This document shows, in pieces, positions 35,601 to 47,828 of a stretch of 64,000 nucleotides of DNA; the first letter of the stretch is position 1, and the number at the start of each line of letters is the position of its first letter. The notes below the pieces were generated by a model that was given only the letters and a program-made list of their open reading frames with translations, had not been told where the DNA came from and made no database searches. This stretch comes from Axinella damicornis (taxonomy: Eukaryota > Porifera > Demospongiae > Axinellida > Axinellidae). The stretch covers positions 11,953,478 to 12,017,477 of the forward strand of contig OZ007514.1 of the NCBI GenBank assembly GCA_963931865.1, read 5' to 3'. Position numbers and translations under genes: made by a program.

Positions 35601-38021
35601 CTGTTATTTTTGTGGCTGAACCGCGTGACCACATTGCAAACAACATGGAAAATCATTTGAGTTGCACCTTAACTGCATCACCCAATTTTGTTCTTGATCA
35701 TGACCAACAATGAAATTAGAAACCCTTCTTTTAGTGGCAGTCACGACTAAGATCAAGGTCACAAGGGGTAAAGAAGTATTTTAATAGGTGCACCAGACTT
35801 GGAATGGGTGATGGTTTATGGGGATGGCTGGTGCTATAGTCACTGGAATATGTAGCTATCATGATGGCCAGTTATGGGCAACATGGCAAAAATTGAATTC
35901 GCTACAAGGATGGGGAGTTTATTTAGACAACAGGTAAGAGCACCAGAAAAGGAGAAGTTGATATTTGGTGAACCTCATGCTAATTCTATGGATGCAGTGC
36001 TGGAAAAGAATTCAGTGGGAGGGAGTCGATACTTGGGTAAGCTTCCAAATTGGCAATGTATGGGTTTCTGCGATTGCGTGACTATCCTTCTCAACGTAAT
36101 TTTAAAAATGCAGGGCTTGTGGTGAGCACAAGCCCTGCATTTTTGAAATTACGTTGAGAGGATAGTCACGCAATCGCAAAAACCCAATACATTGCCAAAC
36201 CAACAATTTGTTTTTTGCCATGCATGTATGGTATCTATATGTGGGAGTGGCACCCCTTTGCATTGGTCGCCATTACATTGCTCGCGATGACAGCATGGAC
36301 ACCACATCATGTCTGTGATGAGCTGTACCTAGTCGCCTAGCTATGGGCAGACTTGGAATGAGACTATAATTATACATGTAAGTACGAGCTGGTGGATGCA
36401 ATCAGAGTCTGCTAAGGTATCCACAAGGTGAGAGTAAGACCTGAGACATGATTCTGAACGGTGAGTCTGCCCTATACCAGTGAGTTGCACTGGCTACCAG
36501 GTGCAGGTGAATATGCAGCTAGCACATAATAAACTCCCAAAAGCTGGTAGCAATTTACTGAGGCCTTAACTCGTACTTGTAGGCCATGAATTGAGGAGGC
36601 CTGACTAAGAAATAAGGAGACCTTGTTTGCTCTATTGTAAAACACAGGTGGCTACTCACATCACTGCCAGGAGAAGGTGTTTGGAGCCCAAAACAACTGG
36701 ACAGCCACAAGGCTTGCAGTAATTATACCTATAGATAAAATTCTGTCCCTGGAGTGCACCCGCAAGGGGCTTGCACCAGCATCACACTTACGAGTACACT
36801 CTCTTTCTGGAGGTTCTCCAACAGCTCTGAAGTATCCCTCAAAGCAGGGGCACTCGGACAGCCCTCGTTGTGTGCTGTTGCTGTTAGCAGGACAGGGGAG
36901 ACAGGTGAAGTTGACAGACAGGTACATCCCAGCATCACAACCTTTGATGGGGAGGGGGGGGGTCAAATGATGGACAGACGGATAAACTAATAGACACAAA
37001 CGTACCCACGCATGAGCGACCATCCAAGGATCGCTGAAATCCTGTGTCACAGACGCACCCAGCACTATCAAGCCCTCCCCAGACACCGTTCTGTGAGCAT
37101 GTAAGTCTTGCCCCAATTCCATTTTCTGGACTTGAATTATTAACACACTGTCCATTAACCACAATTGGTGCACTGTTACCAATGCGAGGAGCTATCACCT
37201 CAGGGCGAGTAACCAGATCTGATGTCTCTGCAGGACAAACATAGTAAAATACTAGCACACGATGAACAAGTATGCATGAAGTCTCGTCTCGGATCCCCAG
37301 GTAGAATCCAGTTGCTGCTGTGGAAAAGTCTATTTGTACTGAGGAGTTCTCTCTTACATCACCACTGCCATCGGTGAAGGTTATCCGAGGAGGGACAAAC
37401 TCGTAGTTATCAAGGTTTCTTGCTGCTGTTGCATTGATGGTTGACGTCTCATACTTGTGGATGGCGAATGTCCGACCACAGTTGTTCATTTGAATGCAAG
37501 AGTTCAGTTGAAAGTCTACCTGCACAATAACTTGTGGCAGTGCAGTACCACCTACCACCCTACTGATGTGCTGAGTGATCATCCAGTTGTCTTGGTTGCC
37601 AGCCGTATATCCACATACTAAAGCAATCTGTCTGCAAGCAACATTAGTATTCTGAGTCCACTGGAAAGGGTGAAATTATTGCATGGTACAATGTAAAGCT
37701 CAGATACACAAGTCCCATTATGTGTTTAATCTCTACCCGACTTACATCAGTTGAGGTACCAACAGGATTATTGTTATCGTTGTCCACGTCTTGCCAGACT
37801 GCATTCGCATGCGGAGGTAGCAAGTTCTGGTAGTGGCGTGAGTCCATCAGAGGCTTGACCTCGGGAGCGTAGTCTAGGATGTTAATTCCGATACCAGGCA
37901 GGGTTACTGTGCAGAAAGGATCAGCATCGTCGGGAGCTTGGGCAAAAGTCTCTCTCAACAAAGTCAATTGCAACAAGATCACTACAGCAACCAACAGCCA
38001 CAACATTCTGGCCGTACCCAT
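29680..38021 (-). CDS. E4: kinase-less Eph-like receptor, two FN3 domains
   Basis: Exons: 37746-38021, 37006-37660, 36792-36941, 31068-31376, 30645-30871, 30205-30268 and 29680-29960. The joined frame is 1962 nt (653 aa) from MGTARML, or 5 residues shorter from the inner Met at 38006. Layout: signal peptide, Eph ligand-binding domain, Cys-rich part (CDAGMYLSVNFTCLPCPANS), FN3 (GGRDDLEYQLSYQR, ENGVSAQAT), FN3 split over two exons, TM helix (VAVVAIALFGAVLC), short tail. The tail lacks the DYPEYA stretch of E2/E3/E5/E8 but keeps two NVAY sites. Intron 3 is 5.4 kb because it holds the element 31642-35204. It is nearly identical to E7. No kinase exon lies before the next unit, so signalling would need a partner or tail-binding adaptor. 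Confidence 0.8.
30870..30985. repeat. (GGA)n/(GGGGGA)n purine tract
   Basis: Read in the direction of E4 it is a pure polypyrimidine tract ending in the acceptor of FN3 exon 5. Counterparts are 41203-41300 (E5) and 53036-53172 (E7), each of different length. Confidence 0.95.
31642..35204. mobile_element. 3.56-kb non-autonomous DNA transposon with long inverted ends
   Basis: The ends are inverted repeats of about 170 bp: TAGTGCAGCGGC and an inner stretch containing CACTTTTTGATAAAAGCACC at the left, mirrored at the right (35038-35204). It is flanked by TAT on both sides. The equivalent introns of E7 (53765) and E5 (42480) read straight through GACCTATGGG, so they are empty sites. About 3.2 kb of interior shows no transposase; small frames only, and patches of AAGAAGAAG. 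Family unassigned: a 3-bp duplication would suit PIF/Harbinger or CACTA, but the termini do not fit CACTA. Confidence 0.85.
36061..36187. repeat. Palindrome in E4 intron 3
   Basis: Arms of about 58 bp (TGGGTTTCTGCGATTGCGTG... and ...CACGCAATCGCAAAAACCCA) around a GTGGTGAGCAC centre. A near-identical copy is at 55117-55243 (E7), and a version with a shortened left arm is at 43296-43405 (E5). Confidence 0.9.
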
Positions 38022-38051
38022 ACGCAGCTATAACATGCCGTAGCTACCCTG

Positions 38052-38152
38052 CACTTGTACTTTCGGGTGGGCCGGCCGGGCCGCGGGCGGGTCTAGCTAG
38101 GTCAGGGGTCAAGTATACGGTCAAAAAAGCGGAGCAGGAGACGAAGCTACAA
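38052..38152 (-). promoter_or_regulatory. Family promoter block upstream of E4
   Basis: CAAGTATACGGTCAAAAAAG followed by GCGGAGCAGGAGACGAAGC (plus strand), with the GC box replaced by a GGCCGGCCGGGCCGCGGGC stretch. Shared only with E7 in this form. Confidence 0.45.
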
Positions 38153-39886
38153 TGGTAGTACTATATAGCAAGGTGGGGACTGAGTGCAGATGATTTGAGC
38201 CTTGCCAACTTACCTGCAACTTCCCCTGTGAAGACTGCACGTTAGAAGTATAACCAGACCTGCCTACTAACTATAGCTATGAGTAATCAAAAAACAAAAG
38301 TATTAGGTCTTCTGGTTTTGATGAAGGAGAATGCTCCTGGATGTCCTTATTATAGCTACGGTGATGTAACCTCCAGCATAAATAGGCATGAATGCTGATT
38401 GTAGAATATTATGCATGCAGATCTCATTTGTTGTACTCATGTGGAATTTATGGACATGTTATAGCCTCATTTCCAGGCCCCGCCCACTTACTGCAAGCGC
38501 AAAGCGCTGATAAGCTGGGCGGAGCCTGGGAACGAGGCTAGACATGTTATCATGCCTTGGTAACACCCCTATCAACATTGCTCATTGCTCATTGCTCTAA
38601 TTGTAAGTGCCATGAGGTATGTACATGTAGCTAAACAGGAGCTCATAACGAGAAGGAGCGTCCAACTTACTGTATATAGCATTTTAGCAACAGAACATGT
38701 TCATCAAACAGCAGCAACCTAACCATGCCGTTATTTGGAACCTCTTACGTAACAAGATCCAGCCTTCCTGTAGTCTAAGCCCACCTGCTGGTTCGTGAAT
38801 AAAATTATACACTTCAGTGTGACCACAGTACAGATTCCTACTTGCTGTATATGGTCAACAACAAGCGCTGTTACTTAACAGACTTGTTCTCGTAGTTGGA
38901 CGCTCCTTCTCGTTATGGGCTCCTGAGCTAAACTGTATAACTGTTTGGGGTTTGTGAATGTGCAGTGTGTGTGCATGGTGTGCATGGCCTTGGTTTGCAT
39001 GTGTAGTGTATGGTTCCTGTGTGCGTGTGAATGTGTATGGAAGGGGCAAATCTAACCATCCCATATAGTCAAATCTGCTCCAAGAAGAACCATGACATGA
39101 CTATGGCATAGTAACTATGGCTACATGCCAGATCAAGACACTCACTGCACAGTCAGCCTCAAGAGCACACAATGATTTGCTTACAGGTAAATAACCTTTG
39201 TTCACCTAACTTGAGTTTCCACAATCACATGCTTTTAAGAGCACGTCAGTTGAGCAGTAGCTATATGCCGATCATTTCTAGTAAGCAGATTAACTCAACT
39301 AGAGCAAGACTTGACGCAAAATAACCTTTATTCCACATTATAGGCATACACTGCTCGACAAGATTGTGATTGTGGAAACTCAGGTAAGCAGATTCGTTTA
39401 CCACAATCATGCTAGTCTAGTCTCGTGCCCAGGCCCCACTCTTACGAGAAGAGTGTCTGGCGACTTTCGGCGGAAAACTTGGTCTTCATTAAGAACCTTC
39501 TTGTGTGGATCGTCAAGTATTTCATCCAGGCTGACCAATGAGAAAACAAATTTCTCTTGCAATTATGTATGTATTCCATGAGTAGGACTTCCAGTTCTGT
39601 CCGGTTTTTCCGGCAGTTTGCCAAAACAAATGAAGACTGAGCTGAAAGTCACCGGATGGTTATTCCGACCGGGCACAAGACTATATACAATCATGTGGAA
39701 TCTGGTACAAGTTGCAGTTCACCAGTATTATTATGTAGCACTATGGTTACAAATAAAAACAGAAACTGAAGCAAATAAACTGCACATGCCACTCACAACC
39801 AGTCACTATTATAATGCAGAAGAATAATTCTGCATTTCACATGGAAGTCTATGTAATTATGGGCAATCGTTCTTTGATGTTCAATG
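38153..39886. other. Type-II spacer between E4 and E5, with a stem-loop repeat
   Basis: Almost identical to 57231-58925; neither holds an IFT74 fragment. It contains an 83-bp inverted repeat (38463-38545: AGCCTCATTTCCAGGC...GCCTGGGAACGAGGCT), a short element type also seen in part at 6968-7030, 21311-21347 and 57537-57614. It also has the inverted pair GAGAAGGAGCGTCCAAC (38649) and GTTGGACGCTCCTTCTC (38896). No gene recognised; the right end likely includes the E5 3' untranslated region. Confidence 0.55.
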
Positions 39887-42800
39887 TCACAAACTATTCT
39901 GCTGCTCTGGACTCTGACCTTGCATACCAACCTGATATGCAGCATTTGCTTCAGTAGCTATGACTTGCATCGCAGTCTCGTACGCAATGTTCTGCTTCGT
40001 GTCTATGGTTTGCCTCCCAGCAAGGTTTGGCTCCACAACAGCATACTCTGGATAATCTCTGGCTGCCACACTGTTCTGTTTCTTGTGTAGTTGCACTCTT
40101 AATCGGATGTGACAGCACAGCACTGCTCCAAACAGTGCAATAGCAACGACTGCTACAACGGAAGGAATCACTGCTGCAGCAATCAACGTTAGAGATTCAG
40201 AACCTGTGAATGAGATGGAAGAAAGATGTATAAAGAAAGCATGCAAATACTCAAAAGAAAATGAAAGGGATTTATCGATGGGAAGTCGTACTCCACCTCT
40301 CAAAACAAGGGGAAAACCCATTGCCTCAATTCGACCCAGTCCCATTCGGAAAATAGGGATGGGATTGGACGTAGGATGGATAACGGTATTTCCCATTGCT
40401 ATAGCCATGCGTGCAAGACTTGGCTGTGAGTTCAAAACAATTCTTGTTTGAACGTAGTTGTATACTGGCCAACTGAGGTTAGGCTACCTTGAATGGTGAG
40501 TGTGACTGGGTTGGAAAACTCGCCAACACCAACACTTGTAGCGGCCTGGATCTGGGAGATAATGGAGGAGTGTGGTATGTGTGCATGTGTGTATGTGTGT
40601 GTGTGGTGCATGCATTCATACATGTGCGTACTTCCAATAACGTTGCCTCCTTGAGAAATTCGTGTACACTATAAGCTAGCTTATGCTCACATGTGAAGAA
40701 AATTCAGGTGAGAAGGGTATGAAGCTAGGTGGTAGAGACATTAATTGGCTGATATATAGAAAAAATTGGACCACGTCAGCACGGTACAGGGTACAGGGTG
40801 CAGGGTACAGGGTGCAGGGTACAGGGTGCAGGGTACAGGGTGCAGGGTACAGGGTGCAGGGTACAGGGTGCAGGGTACAGGGTGCAGGGTGCAGGGTGCA
40901 GGGTACAGGGTGCAGACTGCATCCTCTCTCAGGTCCGTCCCACAAACCCTCAGACGCGTATGACTAACCTGAATGTTGTAAGTTCCACCACTTAGCCCTC
41001 GTGTTGAAAAGTCGTACGTTGTTCCCTGCACCTCTCTCACTGTGTCCACCAGCTCCTCGTTACCATTCGCTTCCACACGATATATACGGATATTGTAGTG
41101 CAAGATCTGTCCATTTGGCTCAGCTGGAGGTTGCCAGGTGATTATGTCACTAGCCTCATTGACTCGGACGGTTCCAAGTGTTATGGTAGGGGGCACTGGG
41201 AGGAGAGGAGGAGGAGGAGGAGAGGAGGGGGAGGAGGGGGAGGAGGAGGAGGAGGAGGAGGAGGAGGAGGAGGAGGAGGAGGAGGAGCAGTAGGAGCAGG
41301 AGGAAGAGAAATCAACATTAGAATATCTATACAACAGATCTTGCAATTCATGGAGCAGAAAAATCAATGAGAACTCACCTCCTTCCTCAGTCATGATAGT
41401 TGCACTGACAGTCCTCCCACTCGCGTCAGTGGCCTGGGCTGACACTCCATTCTCACCACTCACCATCACCACATACTGTGTGAATGGCCTGAGGCCAGTG
41501 ATCTCACCCGAAGTGACATTGACTCGACCGTGCACTGTCCCATTGTCTGGGACACCTGTCCTCTGGTAGGAGAGTTGGTACTCCAGGTCATCTCTCCCTC
41601 CGTTGCTCACTGGAGGGTCCCAACTGAGCTGGACTGTGGTGTTGGTCACTTGGAGTACTCGCAAGTTGAGAGGGGCAGAGGGGGGCTCTGTATGTATGTG
41701 TTATATTGTGCATGAGTGCATAACAATAACTAGAGGTGTTCATAGAACACATACCCCGCGCTGAACGTCTAGCTACATGCCAGGATGCATGCAGTGCAGC
41801 TACAATCGACGTGACATCTCTGCCGAGGCGGCTATCGCGTATACTGTTTTCGTGTATGGCCATATCCAAGGTGTGGGAGTGACCGCTTACCGTATATATA
41901 AATATTGTGAAGCTGGAGAGGTGGGGCAAAATGTTACGAATAATAGGAAATAGCTGGAAAAACAGTCGAAACAATAGCCACGATGTCTGTGAATAACATA
42001 GATCGTGAGAAAACAGTTTCCTAGCGGTCATCTCGAAGCATGAAGTTTCCAAATGCACTGCGTGTCTTGTTCTTGATGGGACTCTGAGGTCACGAAGAGG
42101 TGGAGCCAATGTTATGAATAGTTATGAAAAGTAGGAAATAGCCGCAATACAGCGAACCGGAGCGCCTTGACTTCAGTCAGGTACACATAGAGCAGTTTTT
42201 TGCTATTTGCTATTGTTTGACTCCATTTGGATGTTTTTTGAGGGTCTATGTGGCGAGATTTCAATTTTTTGCGGGCGACAGACGACTGACAGACAGACGG
42301 ACAAAACCGATTGCTTAACCCCGCTTCGCGCATGCGCGCGCGGGGTAGTTATTGTACTCAAGGCAACCAAACAGGGAAATATACATGCATTTTGATGGTG
42401 AAGCGAACAAGACCACTCCGCAACATGCATTTTAATGCACACTCAGAATGTCACGATCATATACACTGTTATGGAAGACCTATGGGACTATAATTGCTCA
42501 ACCATCACACACAATGCATACCATAGTAAGAAAAAATTTGAAAAATGTTCTGCATAATGTCACAATGTAATCAAACTTCACAGCATGCAGCTCAGGAATG
42601 GCCTACAAAGATTCTCACTACATTGCCATGATTGCTGCCATATGCAGTAATACTGGTAGTGCTGAAACTCACCATGGTGTTAGAGTTATGAGCACTTTGG
42701 TTTTTCTATTGGTCGCCATTATATCCTGAAGCTGTCGTGACTCATCTTGGTAGTCAAGTTGTAAGCTCTTTTACCATCCCTTTTAATTTAAGGGGGTGTC

Positions 42801-44998
42801 ACTCTCTATAGAAGCCGGTCACAGCTAAGACCCAGATGAAGAAATTCTGACCGTTATTTTTGTGGCTGAACCACGTGACCACATTGTAGGAAAATCATTT
42901 CCCGTTTGAGTTGCACCTTAACTGTATCACCCAATTTTGTTCTTGACCACTTGTCATGACCGACAACGAAAATAACCCTTTTTTTAGTGGTAGTCATGAC
43001 TAAGATCAAGGTCACAAAATGGTCAAGGGATAAAGAAGTATTTTAATAGGTGCATGAGACTTGGAGTGGGTGATGCCTTATGGGGATGGCTGGTGCTATA
43101 GTCAATGGAATATTTATCATGATGGCCAGTGCAACAATTGAATTTGCTACAAGGATGGGGAGTTTATTTAGACAACAGGTAATAGCACCAGAAAAGGAAA
43201 AGTTGATTTTGGTGAACCTCATGCTAATTCGAATGAATGCAGTGCTGGAAATGAATTCAGTGGGAGAAGCTTCCAAATTGGCAATGTATTGGGTTTCTGC
43301 AATTGCGTGACTAACTTACTCAACCACTTGTGGTGGGTACAAGCCCTGCATTTTTGAAATTACGTTGAGAAGGATAGTCACGCAATTGCAGAAACCCAAT
43401 ATATTGCCAAACCAACAATTTGTGTTTTGCCACGTATGGTATCAGAGGTATCCACGGGGTGAGAGTAAGACCTGAGACATGCTTCTGAAAGGCGAGTCTG
43501 CCCTATCCTTGAGGCCTTAACTCGTGCATTTGGAGCCCAAAACCGGGCAGCCACAAGGCTTGCAGTCATTGTAGCTACAGGAAATTCTGTCCCTGGAGTG
43601 CAGCAGCATGGGGCTCGCATCAGCATCACACTTACGAGTACACTCTCTTTCTGGAGGTTCTCCAACAGCTCTGAAGTATCCCTCAAAGCAGGGGCACTCG
43701 GACGACCCTCGCTGTGTGCTGTTGCTGTTAGCAGGACAGGGAAGACAGGTGCCATTGACAGACAGGTACAGCCCAGCATCACAACCTTTGGAGGGGGTGG
43801 GGGGGGGGGGGGGGGGGGGGGATAAAATGATGGACAGACGGATAAACAGATGGACATGAACGTACCCACGCATGAGCGACCATCCAAGGATCGCTGAAAT
43901 CCTGTGTCACATACACAGCCAGCACCACCAAGCCCTCCCCAGACACCGTTCTGTGAGCATGTAAGTCTTGCCCCAATTCCATTTTCTGGACTGGAATTCT
44001 CAACACACTGTCCATTAACCACAATTGGTGCACTGTTACCAATGCGAGGAGCTATCATCTCAGGGCGAGTAATGAGATCTGACGTCTCTGCAGGACAAAC
44101 ATAGTAAAATACTAGCACACGATGAACAAATACACACGAAGTCTTGTCTCGGATCCCCAGGTAGACACCAGTTGCTGCTGTCGAAAAGTCTATTTGTACT
44201 GAGGAGTTCTCTCTTACATCACCACTGCCATCGGTGGGGGTTATCCGAGGAGGGACAAACTCATAGTTGGTGAGGTTTCTTGCTGCTGTTGCATCGATGG
44301 TTGACGTCTCATATTTGTGGAAGGCAAACGTCCGACCACAGTTGTTCATTTGAGTGCAAGAGTTCAGTTGAAAGTCTACCTGCACATTAACTTGTGGCAG
44401 TGCAGTACCATCAACCATCCTGCTGATGTGCTGAGTGATCATCCAGTTGTCTTGGGTGCCAGCTGGAAATCCACACACAAAAGCAGCCTGTCTGCAAGCA
44501 ATATTAGTATTCTGAGTCCACTGGAAAGGGTAAAAATAATTATTGCTTTGTAAAACTCACACAAGGTCCGCATACGTCCTCATAATTATGTGTTTAATCT
44601 CTACCCAACTTACATCAGTTGTAATACCACTAGGATTATTGTTATCGTTGTCCACTGCATCCACTCACTCATACACTAGAGCTGAGTACCAACTAATGTG
44701 CTCCTGAACTATACTACAAAATCTCTACCCAACTTACATCAGTTGTTAAAGAAGTAGGATTATTGTCATCATTGTCCACTTCTTGCCAGACTGGATTCGG
44801 ATGTGGAGGTAGCAAGTTCTGGTAGTGGCGTGAGTCCATCAGAGGCTTGACCTCGGGAGCGTAGTCTAGGATGTTAAATCCGATACCAGGCAGGGTTTCG
44901 GTGCAGAAAGGATCAGCATCGCCTGGTGCTTGGGCAAAACTCTCTCTCAGCAAAGTCAGCACTTGCAACAAGATCACTACAGCAACCAAACGCCACAT
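39887..44998 (-). CDS. E5: kinase-less Eph-like receptor, two FN3 domains
   Basis: Exons: 44738-44998, 43866-44520, 43636-43785, 41379-41687, 40969-41195, 40488-40551 and 39887-40203. The joined frame is 1983 nt (660 aa): signal peptide and start of the ligand-binding domain to residue 87, rest of that domain plus sushi-like part to 305, Cys-rich exon to 355, FN3 to 458, FN3 to 555, then TM and tail. The four Cys of Eph ligand-binding domains can be placed (VCGF, NSCTQMNNCG, TSCVFVHRV). The tail has DYPEYAVVE, NIAYE and NAAYQ. Intron 4 (41196-41378, 183 bp) is open in frame. Intron 1 holds a remnant of a second exon 1 end (about 44613-44655). A second in-frame Met exists upstream at 45058, but the MWRLV start makes a better signal peptide. 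Confidence 0.8.
40785..40917. repeat. 14-bp minisatellite in E5 intron 5
   Basis: Alternating GGTACAG and GGTGCAG heptamers, about 19 in total. E4 (30571-30598) and E7 (52734-52761) have only about four heptamers at the same site. Confidence 0.95.
41733..42352. mobile_element. Insertion in E5 intron 3
   Basis: Absent from the corresponding introns of E4 and E7, where GTGCATAACAATTGTA runs directly into the CAACCAAACAGGG segment. Ends share ACAATAACTA / TAGTTATTGT and TACCCCGCGC / GCGCGGGGTA in inverted order. The interior has a run of GACAGACAGACGGAC. Non-coding; exact borders uncertain. Confidence 0.5.
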
Positions 44999-45058
44999 TC
45001 TCGAATACGTACCCCTACATTTGTACAATAAGTACTTGTGTACTTTCGGGCGGAACAC

Positions 45059-45160
45059 AATTTACGTGTGGGCGGGGCTGGTCCGAGAGGTCTAGTCAAG
45101 TATACGGTCAAGAAAGCGGAGCAGAAGACGACCTGGTGGACGAAGCTACAGTTGTTACAG
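45059..45160 (-). promoter_or_regulatory. Family promoter block upstream of E5
   Basis: ACGTGTGGGCGGGGCTGGTC followed by the CAAGTATACGGTCAAGAAAG segment (plus strand), about 60 bp upstream of the chosen ATG. Nearly the same as upstream of E1 and E8. Confidence 0.5.
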
Positions 45161-45798
45161 CAAGCTAGCGCGCTCAGCTGAACACAAGGATTCCAATGTG
45201 AGGAGATCTGTGCGTGTATTTGCATGTATACACAGCTGTAGTTTGCCGGCATTACTGTTGGAAATATGAATGTGGGAGTAGTTTGTTGAGTGGTTACTAT
45301 GGGGACGGCTGCATGGGCTTTATTTGGATAAGAATAACAACCAATTCCAGTCATGAGCTCAATCAGGTTCTGTTTTGTTTTTTTTTACCCTTGTGCAAAT
45401 TCCACCCAATGACATTAATGGTAACACCATACATAATTGCAGCAGTTCATAACTGTTGATAATAGTTAGATGCCGATTCCATTGGACAAGCACTGCCACT
45501 GCCATGGAAACTAAGCTTACACTTGTGGAGTGACAACTCTCAAGGAGTGGCTAGCAATGGAGTCAGAAGAGTTACTGGGTATTTAAGTACGTATGCGACG
45601 ACCACTCTGAACAAGAACTGCTAGCGTGGCCTATGAACAGTCTGTATCTACATCCGTAGGTGCTGTAATCGACTCTGACTTGTATGTGTACTGTAAAATA
45701 TAATGCCTTGTACTGCATCTCTACATGATAATGAATAACCATAACGCTAGCTAAGCCTGGGGCAATTACATGTAGAGTCCACGATTCATGGACTGTAT
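45161..45798. other. Array spacer, no gene seen
   Basis: Same spacer as 1950-2050 plus 3033-3600 but without the 982-bp element; it is the empty-site reference for that element. Confidence 0.55.
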
Positions 45799-46887
45799 CA
45801 GAGAACGCGGTAGCGTTCTCTATTTAGGGATGGCTAAGGAAATTTCGAAATACCATACTGATACACCAGCAGGAAAACGGCCAAAGAAGCTACTACCCCC
45901 CAAACCAAGCATGCAGACAGAATGATACTGCCTAGCAGTTCACAAAAACACTCGCAAACGTACCTGAGAGTACGCGGGAGTCGAGTAATAAGTCGCCGTA
46001 AAATTCCGATTTCGTCATCTTCTTTCTTTCTTCTTCTTCTTCTTTCTCATTGACTAGCATAGCTGGACAACAAAAGCATTTCCTGAGCTAGTTCACTCAC
46101 AGAACAACATCGCTTTCGTCGTAGTAGCTCCTTTCGGCCCTTTTGACTACATACTGGCAAGAAAGGCACTGCTGGCTAGCTACGATTCCGTGAATTGCTA
46201 GCACGAAGCCATTTTGATGCAACCAGAGGTCACGCGTGCCAAATGCGCATGCGCAGTTCACATGCAAACGAACGTTGCATTCTTTTTTACAGCATTTTGG
46301 GCGCTTGGTGATCAGCTGAATCCTTGTGAATCCATCATCTGGTGCCTCACTACCGCTGCGAGGAATTTCTACCAACCTGTTCTTGCCAAGATCTATCGTG
46401 ACTATGCCATCATGGAGGCGTGGCTTTCTTTTCATGACGTAACTACAGTGCGGAACATGTATATACCACCAATACTGTGAGTGAGGTTCGAGTTTTGGTA
46501 GTGGAAATAGAATGAAGCATCAAAGCCTGCTCAGTGCCCAGCAGAAGGTTCATATCCATCAAGGCAATTAATAAAATGACATCATGAAAGTTACGCATTC
46601 CATGCGCTCAAAAAACCTCACAAACTAGAAACAAAAAATTTTCTTACAAAAATTACAAATGATTTAGTGATGGCCACCCCGATCGACTCCCGAAAAAGCA
46701 GACAAACAAGGAATGCCATTAACCAGCCTCAGTCCCATCCCATCCCTAAATTCTACATTTTTCAATGGGATGGGACTGAGGCTGGTTAATGGCATTCCTT
46801 GTTTGTCTGCTTTTTCGGGAGTCGATCGGGGTGGCCATCACTAAATCATTTGTAATTTTTGTAAGAAAATTTTTTGTTTCTAGTTGG
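45799..46887. mobile_element. 1.09-kb insertion containing a perfect 122-bp-arm palindrome
   Basis: Copy C of the spacer reads ATTCATGGACTGTACGGGAT without a break near 18600. Here the same sequence is split at ACTGTA/GGGATTT. The inserted block ends with an apparently perfect inverted repeat, 46624-46885, with arms of about 122 bp (AACTAGAAACAAAAAATT at the left) and a loop of about 18 bp. The minus-strand frame 46435-46097 is open for 112 codons and Cys-rich at its middle, but it has no counterpart elsewhere and I do not call it a gene. Confidence 0.65.
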
Positions 46888-46998
46888 GATTTAGAGACCT
46901 GGCTGTATCCAATCAGATTGCTGGATTCTGAGTAGCTGTGCTCTAAAAATATTACTAGTATGATTGATTTTCTATTCTTCTCTCTCTCGTGTGTTCAG

Positions 46999-47771
<773 letters not shown>

Positions 47772-47828
47772 GTAAGAATTCCATCCTGACTGCATCCTGT
47801 ACCTACTGTGTGATTGTGCTGTAACGTT

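Noticed and set aside
40683..40995. Frames with VQGTGCRVQGAGY-type repeats on the plus strand
   Set aside because: Translation of the heptamer minisatellite, in several frames at once.
46097..46435. 112-codon minus-strand frame with several cysteines
   Set aside because: It lies inside a mobile insertion, has no partner elsewhere in the window and no recognisable zinc-finger spacing.
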